The notes under the pieces were generated by a model that did no database searches, was not told where the DNA came from, and saw nothing but the letters and a program-made list of their open reading frames with translations. From Antilocapra americana (taxonomy: Eukaryota; Chordata; Mammalia; Artiodactyla; Antilocapridae), in assembly GCA_007570785.1 (NCBI GenBank), contig ML662442.1:61368896-61432895 (forward strand): a stretch of 64,000 nucleotides of DNA, given 5' to 3'. A program made the translations under genes and the position numbers. Shown here piece after piece: positions 49,670 to 62,310 of the stretch. The stretch's first letter is position 1. Each line of letters begins with the position of its first letter.

Positions 49670-52600
49670 AATGCTATCACCTCCCACCACCACAATGGTC
49701 GGAGTTCTCTTTGACTGCAATGGAAAGAGGAAAGAGAAATGAGGTGTGTTTGTAAATCATCTCTTGACATCCTCATAGAGTTACGTAGGCCTTCTGAACT
49801 CAAAATCAGATTTGGAGTTCTTTAAAAGCACAACCAATCTGATAACATGGACCACAGCCTTCTCTAACTCAAAGAAACTATGAGCCATGCTGTGCTGGGC
49901 CATCCAAGATGGGTGGGTCGTGGTGGAGAGTTCTGACAAATCATCGTTCACTGGAGAAGGTAATGGCAAACAACTTCAGTATTCTTGCAAAAAGATAGGA
50001 CACTGAAAGATGAACTCACCAGGTCAGTAGGTGCCCAATATTCTACTGGATATCAGTGGAGAAATAACTCCAGAAAGAATGAAGAGATGGAGCCAAAGTA
50101 GAAAAACACCCAGTTGTGGATGGGACTGGTGATGGAAGTAAAGTTCGATGCTGTAAAGAGCAATACTGTACAGGAACCTGAAATATTAGGTCCAAGAATA
50201 AAGACAAATTGGAAGTGGTCAAACAGGAGATGGCAAGAGTGAACATCAACACTTTAGGACTCAGCAAACTAAAATGGACTGGAATGGGTGAATTTAACTC
50301 AGATGACCATTATATCTATCACTGTGAGCAAGAATCCCTTAGAAAAAAAGAAGCAGCCATCATAGTCAACAAAAGAGTCCAAAATGCAGAATTTGGATGC
50401 CATCTCATAAAAAACAGAATGATCTCTGTTCATTTCCAAGGCAAACCATTCAGTATCACAGTAATCCAAGTCTATGGCCCAAACAGTAATGCCGAAGAAG
50501 CTGAAGTTGAATGGCTCTATGAAGACGTACAAGATCTTTTGGAACTAACATCCAAAAAAAATGTCCTTTTCATTATAGGGGACAGGAATGCAAAAGTAGG
50601 AAGTCAAGAAATACCTAGAGTAACAAGCAAATTTGGTCTTGGAGGACAGAATGAAGCAGGGCAAAGGTTAATAGAGTTTTGCCAAGAGAATGCACTGATC
50701 ATAGCAAACATGCTCTTCCAACAACACAAGAGAAGACTCTACACATGGACTTCACCAGGTGAATACTGAAATAAGATTGGTTATATTCTTTGCAGCCAAA
50801 GATGGAGAAGCTCTATACAGTCAGCAAAAACAGGAATGGGAGCTGACTGTGGCTCAGATCATGAACTCCTTATTGCTAAATTCAGACTTAAATTGAAGAA
50901 AGTGGGGAAAATCACTAGACCATTCAAGTATGATCTAAATAAAATCCCTTACATTTATACAGTGGAAGTAACAAATAAGATTCAAGAGATTAGATCTGAT
51001 AAACAGAGTGCCTGAAGAAATATGAACAGAGGTTCGTGACATTGTACAGGAAGCAGTGATCAAGACGATCCCCATAAAAAAGAAATACAAAAAAACCAAA
51101 AGGGTTTTCTGAGGAAGCTTTACAAATAGCTATGAAAAGAAAAAAAGCGAAAGGCAAAGGAGAAAAGGAAAGATATACCCATTTGAATGCAGAGTTCCAA
51201 AGAACAGCAAGAAGATATAAGAAAGCCTTCCTCAGTGATCAATGAAAAGAAATGGAGGAAAACAATAGAATGGGAAAGACTAGCGATCTCTTCAAGAAAA
51301 TTAGAGATACCAAGAGAACTCTAAACGCAAGGATGGGTACAATAAAGAACAGAAATGGTATGGACCTAACAGAAGCAGAAGATATTAAGAAAAGGTGGCA
51401 AGAATACACAGAAGAAATATAAAGAAGATCTTCACGACCCAGATAATCACGAAGGTGTGATCATTCACCTAGAGCCAGACATCCTGGAATGTGAAGTCAA
51501 GTGGGCATTAGAAAGAATCACTATGAACAAAGCTAGTAGAGGTGATGGAATTCCAGTTGAGCTATTACAAATCCTAAAAAATGATGCTGTGAAAATGCTG
51601 CACTCAATATGTCAGCAAATTTGGAAAACTCAGCAGTGGCCACAGGACTGGAAAAGGTCAGTTTTCATTCCAATCCCAAACAAAGGCAATGCCAAAGGAT
51701 GGTCAAAATACTGCAGAATCATACTCATCTCATACACTAGCAAAGTAGTGCTCAAAATTTTCAAGTCAGGCTTTAACAATATGTGAACCATGAACTTCCA
51801 GATGTTCAAGCTGGATTTAGAAAAGGCAGAGGAAACAGAGATCAAATTGCCAACATCGTTGGATTATTGAAAAAGCAAGAAAGTTCCAGAAAAACATCTA
51901 CTTCTGATTTATTGACTATGCCAAAACTTTTGATGGTGTGGATCACAATAAACTGTGGAAAATTCTGAAAGAGATGGGAACACTAGACCACCTTACCTGC
52001 CTCTTAAGAAAGCTGTATGCAGGTCAGGAAGCAACAGTTAGAAATGGACATGGAACAACAGATTGGTTCCAAACAGGAAAAGGAGTACGTCAAGGCTGTA
52101 TAGTGTAACCCTGTTTATTTAACTTATATGCAGAGTACATTATGAGAAAAGCTGGGCTGGATGAAGCACAAGCTGGAGTCAAGATGCCGGGAAAAATATC
52201 AATAACCTCAAATATGCAGATGACACCACCCTTATGGCAGAAAGTGAAGAAGAACTAAAGAGCCTCTTGATGAAAGTGGAAGAGACTGAAAAAGCTGGCT
52301 TAAAGCTGAACATTCAGAAAACTAAGATCATGGCATCTGGTCCCATCACTTCATGCAAATTGATAAGGAAACAGTGAAAACAATGATAGGCTTTATTTTG
52401 GGGGGGCTCCAATATCACTGCAGATGCTGACTTCAGCTGTGAAACTAAAAGATGCATGCTCCTTGGAAGAAAAGTTTTGAGCAACCAAAACAGCATATTG
52501 AAAAGCAGAGACATTACTTTGCCAACAAAGGTATGTCTAGTCAAAGCTATGGTTTTTCCAGTAGTCATGTATGGATGTGAGTTGGACTATAAAAAAAGCT

Positions 52601-52994
52601 GAGCACCAAAGAACTGATGCTTTTGAACTGTGGTGTTGGAGAAGACTCTTGAGAGTCCCTTGGACTTCAAGGAGATCCAACCAGTCCATCCTAAAGGAAT
52701 ATTCTTTGGAAGGACTGATGCTGAAGCTGAAACTCCAATACTTTGGCCACCTGATGAGAAGAACTAACTCATCTGAAAAGAGTTAGGAACTAACTAACTC
52801 TTCTTGATGCTGGGAAAGATGGAAGGCAGAAGGAGCAGGGGATGACAGGGGATGAGATAGTTGGATGGCATCACCGATTCAATGGTCTTGAGTTTGAGTA
52901 AACTCCAGGAGTTGGTGATGGACAAGGAGGCATGGCATCTTACAGTCCATGGGGACGCAAAGACTTGAACATGCCTGAGCAACTGAACTGAAAT
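49670..52994 (+). mobile_element. BovB LINE, nearly full length, inactivated
   Basis: A sense BovB of about 3.3 kb, the most complete in the window. The APE-type endonuclease region is open for 186 codons at 50209-50769 and shows LKWTGMGEF, QVYGPNS and a GDRNAKVG motif, where the family normally has GDFNA. After a stop, the SDH motif of the endonuclease is still readable at 50854-50862. The reverse transcriptase begins near 51457 (GDGIPVELL) and keeps a motif A-like DYAKTFDGVDH near 51914 and the catalytic YADD at 52213-52224. Frames are interrupted by several stops and indels, so it cannot encode an active protein. The 3' end is tgaactgaa near 52985. The 5' border is approximate and no target duplication was identified. 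Confidence 0.93.
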
Positions 52995-53120
52995 GATCAT
53001 GTATTCATGTATCATTTTTCATTTAAAATAGAATATTGGAAGCTTTTCTAGTTTTTGTTCTTTTACCCCACATCCAAACATTTAACAATTGCAGTTCAAT
53101 ATATTATATGGTATGGTCTT

Positions 53121-53338
53121 TCTAAGCAGTGCAGTGGAGGCTGTGCTAAGAATCTGCCTGCGAATGCAAGAGATGCAAGAGACATGGGTCCAATCCTAGG
53201 TCAGAAAGATCCCTTTGAGTAGTAGATGGCCACCCACTTGAGTATTTTTGCCAGGAAAATTCCATGGACAGAGGAACTTGGCAGGCTACGGTCTAGAGGT
53301 CACAGAGTCAGACATACTGAGCAACTGAGCAAGCACAC
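53121..53338 (+). mobile_element. Bov-tA SINE, diverged
   Basis: It has a tRNA-like head (ctaagaatctgcctgcgaat) with a small internal repeat (aagagatgc/aagagaca), then a BovA body ending gagcaactgagcaagcac. Confidence 0.88.
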
Positions 53339-53565
53339 ACGTTACATAATATAGATGATCTGGAGGACACAAAATTTGATGGCTGACTTTTTTACACCTG
53401 ACCATGACAGGTATACTACTGCTACTCCATTATTCCACTATTTTTGCAACAGAATGTGAATGCCTTTCATTCTGCATCATTTCAGACATTCATAGCAGTC
53501 AGCAGAGACTTTAAGCAGCAGTTGTTCTCCCAATGATTTTTAACTTAAGGCATGATTTTTTTCCC

Positions 53566-53688
53566 CATGGAGAAGGAAATGGTACTCTTGCCTAGAAAAT
53601 TCCATGGATGGAGGAGCCTGGTAGGCTACAGTCCAGGGGGTTGCAAAGAGTGGGACACAACTGAAAGACTTCACTTTCACTTTTTCCC
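53566..53688 (+). mobile_element. BovA SINE body, 5'-truncated
   Basis: BovA body from 'catggagaaggaaatgg' to 'gaaagacttcactttcac'. A small deletion removed the usual 'caacccactccag' block. Confidence 0.9.
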
Positions 53689-54118
53689 CCATTCAAAACA
53701 ACTTAAAAATTTCACATTCCTCCTTCAAACAACAGAAAAACAAATGATCAAGGCCATGTTTTAGACCATCAAAAATAATATAAAGACCTGACTTTCATCT
53801 CATAGCTGGAAGTGATTTTGATCTCTATCCACATGTCCTTTTACAGATAACTGAGGCCTGGAAGAGTTTAATGAATTCTCTAAGCCCACACGATTAACTG
53901 AGTTATAAGAATTAAAGAGTTAGAATTAAGAACTGGGCCTCCTGACCTTTAGAAAGTTTTTCTACACCAAGTAAAAATAACTTGACGTCTGTTTCTGAGT
54001 GTTGGGTTGTAGATTGTGGAATCAAGTTTCTTCTTCACTTATTATGCTTCTACTACTGTCGCAAAAGATGGATCATTTTTAAAAAAATCATTGGCCGCTT
54101 TTTGATTCACTTACTCTA

Positions 54119-54334
54119 TGTGAGAGTGAGAGTGATGTCACTCAGTCGTGTCTGACTTTGTGACCCCATGAACTCGGGCCTACCAGGATCCTCAGTCCAT
54201 GGGATTTTCCAGGCAAGAGTACTGGAGTGGGTTGTCATTTCTGTCTCCAGGGGATCTTCCCGACCCAGGAATCTAACCTGGGTCTCCCACATTATAGGCA
54301 GATGCTTTACCATCTGAGCCACCAGGGAAGTCCT
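54119..54334 (-). mobile_element. Bov-tA SINE
   Basis: Minus-strand SINE with full head (accatctgagccaccaggga) and body. A short 'ctctat' sequence on each side may be the remains of the target duplication. Confidence 0.93.
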
Positions 54335-55612
54335 CTATACAGATATAGATATCAATTATATGTATATATCTACATCTTTATCTCTACAGTTCAATCTTAC
54401 TTATTTGAAAACATTCCTAAATTAGGTAATCGATAATTTTCAATATATCTTAAATATAGAGAAGAATGATTTGAGATAATAAGTTAAGGTAATTTAACTG
54501 GTCTATTATTGAAAAAGGCAGGAAAGCTTTTTCATGAATAAGTATGTAAAATGCTGAAGAACTGGGCAATGTCAAAATAGACAAGAAATACACAAATTCA
54601 CCTTGGAAAATGTAAAGAGAAAGAAGAGAAAAGATAACGTGGAATAGAAATCAAATAGAGTATTTTTATCTTTCATCTTTATTTGAAAAAGGACAAAAAG
54701 AAAATTTATTAAAACTGTAATGAAATGAGTCAATATAAAAAATAATATGAGAAGTATTTTGACTGCAACCCACTCAGGCCAGAAGGGCCAGAAAGTCTTT
54801 GTTGCCACAAGGCAACTGCTGTCGAAGTATACAAAACCCTTTTTATTTCAACGTCACATTAAACCCCGGAGCGTAAAACCAGGGGCAGACTACAGAGTCT
54901 CTGGTTCTCCAAGACAAGAGTATACAGGTCACAATTAAAATCAAATGACAAGAATGCTTTTAACTAAATAAAACACAATTAGAAAAATAATTAGAAAATA
55001 TATCTAAACAGATTCTTAACACTATTTAGGCCGAGAGAGAAAGTAAGACGGATTGCGATTTGATGTTTAGATAATAAAACAGGTTGCACATTATACAGTA
55101 TACTCTACAGGAAGAATTATCTTCTACTTCAATATCTGTGGGAGAAATTAGCATAATCACAGAGTTTAAAAAAAGGAGAAACTTTATTTCCTTTACACAT
55201 ATTCAGAATGCTATCCTAATACCCACATATCAAATAAATGACAAAAGTGATAATTAGATTTATATGAAATACATCTGTTATTAACATTAGATTGGATGTG
55301 GGAATTGAATGAAAAAACACATTTATAACACCCAGTACAATACCAGGCATTATACTAGGTATGATTTCAATAATCATTTCTTATAATCATTACTCCAACC
55401 TCCTGCAAACCTCAACACTAATGTTAACTCAACACTAATGATGACCCTCAACAGTAATGTTACCTCTCTAAAGGTATCATAAAATAAAGCCTGATATCTA
55501 TGTTCAAGAAAGTAAGCTAATGATTTTCCTTTTTGGTCTCTACTGACATTCTCAGGAATTTAAAATTCTAACTAATTAAATCCCTTTCCTCTTTCTGATG
55601 CAAATAGAATTA

Positions 55613-55632
55613 AATAATAATAATAATAAAGG
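55613..55632. repeat. TAA microsatellite
   Basis: A short run of taa/aat units (about six) in AT-rich intron sequence. Confidence 0.9.
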
Positions 55633-56434
55633 TGCTCAGAGGATATTACTTACATTCTAGCTTAAAATATTTAGATCAACAGTCATCAGTCCTGAGCCCA
55701 TCCTCAAGGCTTTAGAGCTGCTCTTAGCTCCTCCCACCAACCTCTGCCCCAGGATTGACAGATAACTCTCTGAAGGCATGGCACATTCCTTAGTCACTGT
55801 TTTCTCACAGATTCTTTTAAAGTTCTTTATATGCACCATTTACATTTCCCCAACATGTATGCTAAACTGCAATTCATTATATACACATTTATTGCAAATT
55901 TAATATGTGCACTACAAACATCTTGTCCTCAGGTCTGTGATTAACCCCTACACAAAAAAACCCTGAAAATAATTTAGTTGGCTCTCTTTCAATTCACATC
56001 TTCAGAAACACTTCCAAAGGTTTCTTACAATACTTTTGAAAAAATTTATCAGAGTATGACAGTTCCTACTTAAAGCCTATGCTCTTGTAAGCTGAGCTTT
56101 CAAAACATTTTTTTGCTTTTTTCCCCTATTTTTGAATGAATCTAGAAAAACTGTTTTTACAGTTTGGACATAACGTTAGAGAACCATTAGGTTTCACAAG
56201 GAACTAATGCAAACACTTATTAATTATACACTGTTATTCATATTCCAAAAATGGAACTACTGAAATGAATCTGCAGCCAGTTAAATCAAACCTACAGAAA
56301 AGACAACCTGTCATACACATATACTCACTACACTCCATCCTCCCGTGCCCACCTTACACATACAAGGAAAAACAATTTGTGATTTGTTTTTAAATCAAGT
56401 GTACTCTTTAGCTCAGCTGCCAATGTGGCCTTAC

Positions 56435-56550
56435 CTGCAGCCATAACTTGTTATGCACAGCATCTCTCCCTGTAGCAATACACTGAAAAGTAGCATTCTG
56501 CCCTGCATTGACCTCGACGTCCCCCAGACGGAGGAAATGAGGAGATTTAT
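56435..56550 (-). CDS. PTPRK: PTPRK exon, first half of Ig domain (probably exon 5)
   Basis: The 116-bp exon completes the Asp codon and then encodes 38 residues, starting [17 protein letters not shown] and ending HNKLWLQ. It holds the first part of the Ig-like C2 domain: the B-strand cysteine in FQC, an N-glycosylation sequon (NAT) directly before it, and the core tryptophan in KLWLQ. The acceptor is a CTTCACAG tract above 56550 and the donor is GTAAGG below 56435. It runs from phase 1 to phase 0, so the next exon begins on a whole codon. The Ig domain works with MAM in homophilic adhesion. The partner cysteine (YRC) is in the next exon, 20 kb away. Confidence 0.95.
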
Positions 56551-59049
56551 CTGTGAAGGCAAGAAAAAATTATTTTCTTTCACATGAAGAAAACACGCCA
56601 TGTTATTTTTTCCCAACAGAATAATGTTGTTAATACTTTGAAAGCTGTGGCCAAGACTAATGTCATATGGAAGTTTTCTCAGTGCTGAAAGACACCGTTG
56701 CATTGCTCAGTGTCGGTTCTCTTTATCTCAGTAGCTCTACTGCATATTGCACCGTAATTGATAGAGCAAGTCTATAAAGAGAGAGCACCCAACAATTACT
56801 GTGTGAGCACCCCGGCAGCATGTGGCTGTGTGTCAATAAAAGTTACGTATCAAACCAAGCAAAAGAGATCAAACAGGCACAAAGCATGGCATAATAGAAA
56901 GATAGAATGAAAACATAGAATGATAGTCAAAATTGGACATATACATGGCCACTGAACTATTAAATCATACTTGAAGCGGTTAGCGCTTTCTTTCCATTTT
57001 TTAAAAATTTCAATAACTACTACATAATCCTCTAGTATTTCAAAGAACAAGGGGCTGTTCTTCCTTCTCTCAAACAGAGTATTAACTTAACTGTTGTTAA
57101 ATCCACTTACTACTGCTTTATAGTCCTAAGAAAGTTACCTGAAAGAAATATTAGACCAAAAAAACAGTAATGACTGCAATCAAAATATACATGAATTATG
57201 TACCTGTCAAGCAAGCATTATCTTACAATTACCTTTTAAAGCTGACGCTGTGTATGTTTTCAACTGTAAGGAACTATAAACAGGACAAGCTAATCCTCAG
57301 TGAGTAAAGACAGAGCATGGAGGACTATATCACAATGAAAGTACTGTTGTGCTCAATTTAAATATTTTTAAACTTTGGTTAACTCGTGAAAGTCTTTGTT
57401 TAATTATCTTCTTTCAAAAGACATGTAAACCAACAATAGATGGAAACATGGTTCTCATATACGAATGGACTGAAGGAGTTTAATAAGCCAACTTGAACTT
57501 TGAGTGAGATAATTTCGTTCCCTGTTTTCTTAGAATACATCAGATGTATTTGACTACATGTATTTCTTAGGATATACCACAATCATTTGACTCTTGCCTG
57601 CTTCATCTTTCCCTAGGGCCTCATCTCAGTAGGTGCTTCAAAAAAGGAATGCTTGCACTGGAACACAAGCTAGAACAGTGTTTATGTCTTGGGAACAAAA
57701 GACCATCAGCATTAGTATCTCCTGAGAACAACAAGAACCAGAGGGGGGTCAGGCAACCCATGATTTGCCACATCCTGCTGGAGATTCTGATGCACACCAG
57801 GGTCTGACAACCAGTTAGCGGGAGTATGAGTCCTGGCCTCTGGCATGGCAGCCTTTGTGCATACTGCTTACAATTATTTGAGAATTTCTACCAGGAGGAT
57901 TACTGAACAGATCACCTAGAATTCATGGGCCCTATAAAACGCTGCTGTTGGGAGATATAGCTGAAGTATGAACTGCTTTATGCCTAGCTCTACTGAATGA
58001 ATGCAATAATTGTCTTTCAGGGTATGTGATGTAAACACAAATTTAGTCACCCCATCTGAAGACCAACTAATGTGCATCTAAGGACATATCAAATGATGTG
58101 TAAATAAATTCAGTTTCTTGTTTTGTATGCTTTCTATTGTCTTGTTGTTTATTATGAATTAGCCAGATATTTACTATGACATGAAAAAATTAGTCCTAAA
58201 TTAAGAATAAGATGAATTAATTCTTTTTCTTCATTTCACTCCAAGTTTCAACTTAGATCACATAAGTTAATAAAGCTTCTTTTTCTTTTCCTTTCACTGA
58301 ACTCTGATTTGTTATTCTTTGCTTTCCTAGGCAATTTAATAAAGACAAAAGATGGAGTGAGTCTCTTGGTTTTTATTTTCGTCTGTCAAAAATAATGTCA
58401 ACTAAATAAACTGAAGATCTAATCAGTTTTGTTAGGAGATTCATGAATGAGGCAACATTCCATCTATCAACTGGTAGACAGAGCCAAGGGGTTATACAAA
58501 TGCAAAGTTTTTACAAGAAGGGTGGGGCAAGGGAGCTATTAACAAAAAGAAAATAAATTATTATTTATTTTTCTTCTTTGATGAAGAAAAGGAACAGCAA
58601 GAGTTTTATGATTTGGATCACCTCTTCTTCCTCTGGGGCATAAAGAAGGATCACAGGACAGATTTTCTTACTGGTGCTTGACCATAAAATTAAGACAAGT
58701 CAATTAAGATTAAGTTTTTGGAAAGGCTGAAACTGCAATTCGATCAGGCATAAATTTAGGTTTGATATCATGGAATTTTAGCAAGAGTGATACCATTTTG
58801 GGACTGTGGTTTTCTTTTGAACATTAATTGAACAATTAAAAGAATCTTTTAACATGTGTACAAGTCTGAAAAACATTTGTTTCAAAAATCTAGAAATACC
58901 TCAGTGATCTTTTTAAACTGAACAGAAAACTAGGAATAACAACAACAAAAGAGACAGCAATGACCAAGTGAACTACAATCATGAGTCACTACCAATATAA
59001 GACAAGTGTTAAAGGAGGTAGAAAAATACAATTGTTAATCACAACCTAC
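56551..59049 (-). other. PTPRK: PTPRK intron between MAM-end and Ig exons (2,499 bp)
   Basis: The shortest intron in the window. It has a MER5-like relic around 57674-57815 and otherwise AT-rich sequence with no recognised gene or young repeat. No Bov-tA or BovB insertion was found here. Confidence 0.85.
57674..57815 (+). repeat. MER5-like DNA transposon relic
   Basis: The order 'gaacagtgtttatg', 'catcagcattagtatctcct', and 'ggagattctgatgcacacca' followed by 'gggtctgacaacca' matches the MER5 (hAT-Charlie) consensus as I remember it. It is non-autonomous, with no coding capacity. Confidence 0.6.
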
Positions 59050-59131
59050 CGCAAGGATAACTCAGGACTTGGATGTCATCAATGGCAATATAACCACTTC
59101 TTCCTCCTGAGACTTCAGCTTCAAATATTAC
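59050..59131 (-). CDS. PTPRK: PTPRK exon, end of MAM domain (probably exon 4)
   Basis: This 82-bp exon encodes 27 codons plus one base and reads VIFEAEVSGG then RSGYIAIDDIQVLSYPC. This is the C-terminal strand of the MAM domain, and its last residue is the conserved cysteine that closes the domain. The MAM domain mediates homophilic binding between RPTPs on adjacent cells. The acceptor is a pyrimidine tract ending in TGACAG just above 59131, and the donor is GTAGGT at 59049-59044. The exon runs from phase 0 to phase 1; its final G joins the AT of the next exon to make Asp. The exon size and the GYIAIDDI motif are typical of type IIB RPTPs. The match to PTPRK is from memory of the protein and was not aligned. 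Confidence 0.93.
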
Positions 59132-60269
59132 CTGTCAGGAAGAAACAGAAAACATTGACAACAATTGTTTTTAAGATATTTTCACACTGAAGGAAGAATA
59201 GCTGTAACACACTTAAAAAATTAAAATTTAATTTTTGTCCTATAAAAATTAAAATGGTATCTTATAAGGTGAATAATTTCTTAAAACCTGTACAGGAAAA
59301 CAAAATATTTTTTGAAGAGCAATTAAATTATTGAGGTCAGCAGCTCTCAATAAATTTTTCAAGCAAATATCATTGAGTTCCTGAATGGGCAATATATAAG
59401 CAGATATAGAATATCCATTATCCCTAAATTTTCCCTTACTGACTTCTTCCACTTTTTAAATTTATTTCACATACATTGAGAATCAACTTGAAGCGTATGC
59501 TAACCAGCTAAGACATCAACTGATCTAACCTTTTAAATATAGTGGCTGCATTTTCAAAGGAAGCGGTCATTAGATAGATATTATGCCAGGTAAAAGGAAC
59601 CACATAAAATAGAAACCAAATGAATGTAATCTTTATGGCTACTAAAACTCCAGACAGAAGAGATGAAATCAGAGAATTAGGCATGGAAGACTTTGAAACC
59701 ACAGAGGTGAAGACTAGGAGTATATCCTGTAAATTGTTAATCAATTTTAAAAAATATATATATGTATATATTAATAAACCTTTTAATAAATACATGTTTA
59801 AAATTCAGTGTTCAAATATAAGCTCATGTTATAGAATTTTGCAGCTATATTCAACAATAGAACTTATTTAATAGACTTTCCCTTAACCTTAATAATGTGT
59901 GCTGTTACTTTTCAAGAGAAAATAGATTTAGCATGCCATGTTTCAACACTTTATTTGATGATGGGCTCCTTCATTCATGGAGATACATGGGTCGTCATAG
60001 AAGTATTTTGCAAAATATTTTAGGAAACACATTGGAAATTGATGTTTAAAATAGGAATAAAATACAATCAAATTGGTCGACTAGACATATATTTGCTTCA
60101 AAGGTAAAGGATAGACCCCCACCCCAAAAAAAAGGATAGCCCCAAAGAAAGACTAGAAACCAAAAGAGTCTAATAACAGTGAAAATAGAAAGATGAGATG
60201 AAAAAGGAAAAATAAAGAAATAATGCTAAGGAAATATAAAAAATAGAAAATATTGATTCATTAGTTGTA

Positions 60270-60760
60270 GAGAAATAATAGGACAATTATGATTTCTGGC
60301 TTGGGTCCCTAAGGACTGTATTGTACTATATTGTCTATCGACAGGAAGGAGGCAATTTTCCTCTCTATCTTTTTTGAGCTCTTGTGTCTGGACTATTAAT
60401 AAAATTGGCACAAGACCGATTAACAAGAGAAAAAGATCAAATTTTAATCGTGTACAGGGAGACCTCATAGAAATGGGACCTAAAGAAATGGCCAAAGCAG
60501 GGAGCTTTTATGCTTTCTAGACAAAGAAACAATAAATTGGTAGGGATATGACAGGACAATGAAACGCTGCACTCAAATAGTGAAGAACGTAAACACAGTT
60601 TCGACCTGGGGCAGTAAATTAGCAAAGTAACATGTTTGTTCACACAGGTTTTTCAGCTTCAAATTCTCTACTTCTGGTGTTAAGGGTGTCTTTCTACCCC
60701 TAGATGCAGGGGGTACAGCTTTCACATGAGAGACTTACTTTATGCTTCAGCAGATGGAAA
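60270..60760. repeat. Possible old LTR relic
   Basis: The stretch carries 'accgattaacaagagaaaaa', 'gacctcatagaaatgggacc' and 'ggccaaagcagggagctttt', which resemble an old retroviral-type LTR. No gag, pol or env coding is present. Family and borders are unknown to me. Confidence 0.35.
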
Positions 60761-61557
60761 AGACAGTCAGAGAATCCCTCTAAAACTGGCCATTGCTTAA
60801 ATAACTTCAATTCAAAATAATGAGTGTACCATTAAGGCATAATTGGGGCAGCCTACCCCATATCCCAACATTATCAGGATCCCTAGCTAGAACACGTGAT
60901 ACAGAAAAAGGTACAGATTTGAGGAAGAACACTAAGTACATTTCAGACATAATAGATTCACTAAGCCTACAATACATATTGGATAAATGCTTAGGAGATA
61001 ACTAAACAGATATATCTCAGAGTGAGGAAATAGGTTTAGAATAAAGATATAGATTTGAAAATCATCATCATGGCAGTGAGTAAGCCATAAATTTGAAAGT
61101 TAAAGGTGAGTAATATGGCACAGGAAGATAAAGAGGAATAAACCACTGAAATGGAAAGCAAGACGACAGCCAGCAGAAGTAAGCTCAGCAAAGTACAGTT
61201 CAGACCTAACAGTCGATGAAGTAAGAGAAGGATCAGGAGGTTTCAGGCAGGTCAACACTCCCACCAAAAGGATTAGAAAAGGCCAAATAAATTTTAATAA
61301 CTTAATTTTAAAACGTCAGGTATCTCCATAGACAATGGCATCTAAAGGGGAACAAATTTTGAAGTACAGGGTCTCTCCAATGTGATCCCAGGATCTCGTT
61401 TCTCATGGGAATACTTGCCAATTCTGGAATCAGGCTGTGGTTCTTGCGCAGACTTAGGACCTCTATGGGAGAAAATGAAAACACAGAAGCTTGTACTAAC
61501 AGCGCAGAAAGAGAACAATAACCTAGAAATTTGAGAGCCTGAATAAAACAGATGTAG

Positions 61558-61778
61558 GCTTCCCAGGTGGCGCTAGTGGGAAAGAATCCTTCTGCCACTC
61601 CAAGAGACTTAAGAGACGTTGGTTCAATCCCTGAATAAGGAAGATTCCCAGAAGAAGGGCATGCAACCCACCCCAGTATTCCTGACTGGAGAACCCCATG
61701 AACAGGAGAGGCTGACTGGCTACAGTCAATAGTGTCACAAAGAGTTGGAAAGACTGAAAAGACTTAGCATGCAAGCAC
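61558..61778 (+). mobile_element. Bov-tA SINE
   Basis: It begins with the head (gcttcccaggtggcgctagt) and B-box-like 'ggttcaatcc', then a BovA body ending 'gactgaaaagacttagcatg'. It is moderately diverged. Confidence 0.93.
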
Positions 61779-62310
61779 AGGTCACAGCAAAAAGCATGAA
61801 ATGCAGGAGAGAGCCCAAGGAAAACTAAAAAAGAATCAATTAAAATTAGCCGTTAGGAGTCTTCTGGTAATGTTTAACACAGATACTATTACTGAAGTGG
61901 AGGGGGATTTTTATTGAGCACTTACTATACTCAAGAGACTATTCTAACTGAGCACGTTCATTCATGCTCACATCTACTTTTGTTTCCCTCCTCTCTCTTT
62001 ACCTGAATCTCTGCACACACACAAATATTATATCTTAATTAGAATCACACGAGGTAGATATTACTTTTATCCTCAGTTGAAAGAAAAGTTAAGTGACTGC
62101 ACCAAAGTCTAACAACTAACAAGTCTTACAGCCAAGAATGAACCCAAGCCAACCTCTAGGTTCTAATCTATCAATTTCACTATGTTTCCTCTCAAGTTAA
62201 AGACACAAACGCAGTAGAACATTCCTTTAAACAAGCTTTAAATTTTCTTTAAAAGTCTAATATGTTAAATATTTGAAGTGTCATTTTAAATAGCAAACTA
62301 ATCAGGTATT

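Larger units (their letters stand above)
36415..56434 (-). other. PTPRK: PTPRK intron between the two Ig exons (20,020 bp)
   Basis: Intron holding a nearly complete BovB, several Bov-tA SINEs and old L1M sequence. Stretches with nothing recognised are 36420-37020, 37990-42835 (pyrimidine-rich between 38470 and 39340), 45000-45770, 46010-47160, 48700-49660 and 54340-56430. The segment 47163-47795 is repeat-free and unusually open; it is treated separately. Confidence 0.85.

Noticed and set aside
50209..51968. BovB open frames as host genes
   Set aside because: They are fragments of the retrotransposon endonuclease and reverse transcriptase, broken by stops and frameshifts.
56431..56703. Open frame of 90 codons across the first Ig exon on the minus strand
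   Set aside because: It is in a different frame from the Ig peptide and crosses the exon boundary; it is a shadow of the exon.
4296..59131. PTPRM, PTPRT or PTPRU in place of PTPRK
   Set aside because: Domain order and exon sizes are shared, but the remembered FN3 and Ig peptides of PTPRK match residue by residue where PTPRM differs at many positions. An alignment would settle it.
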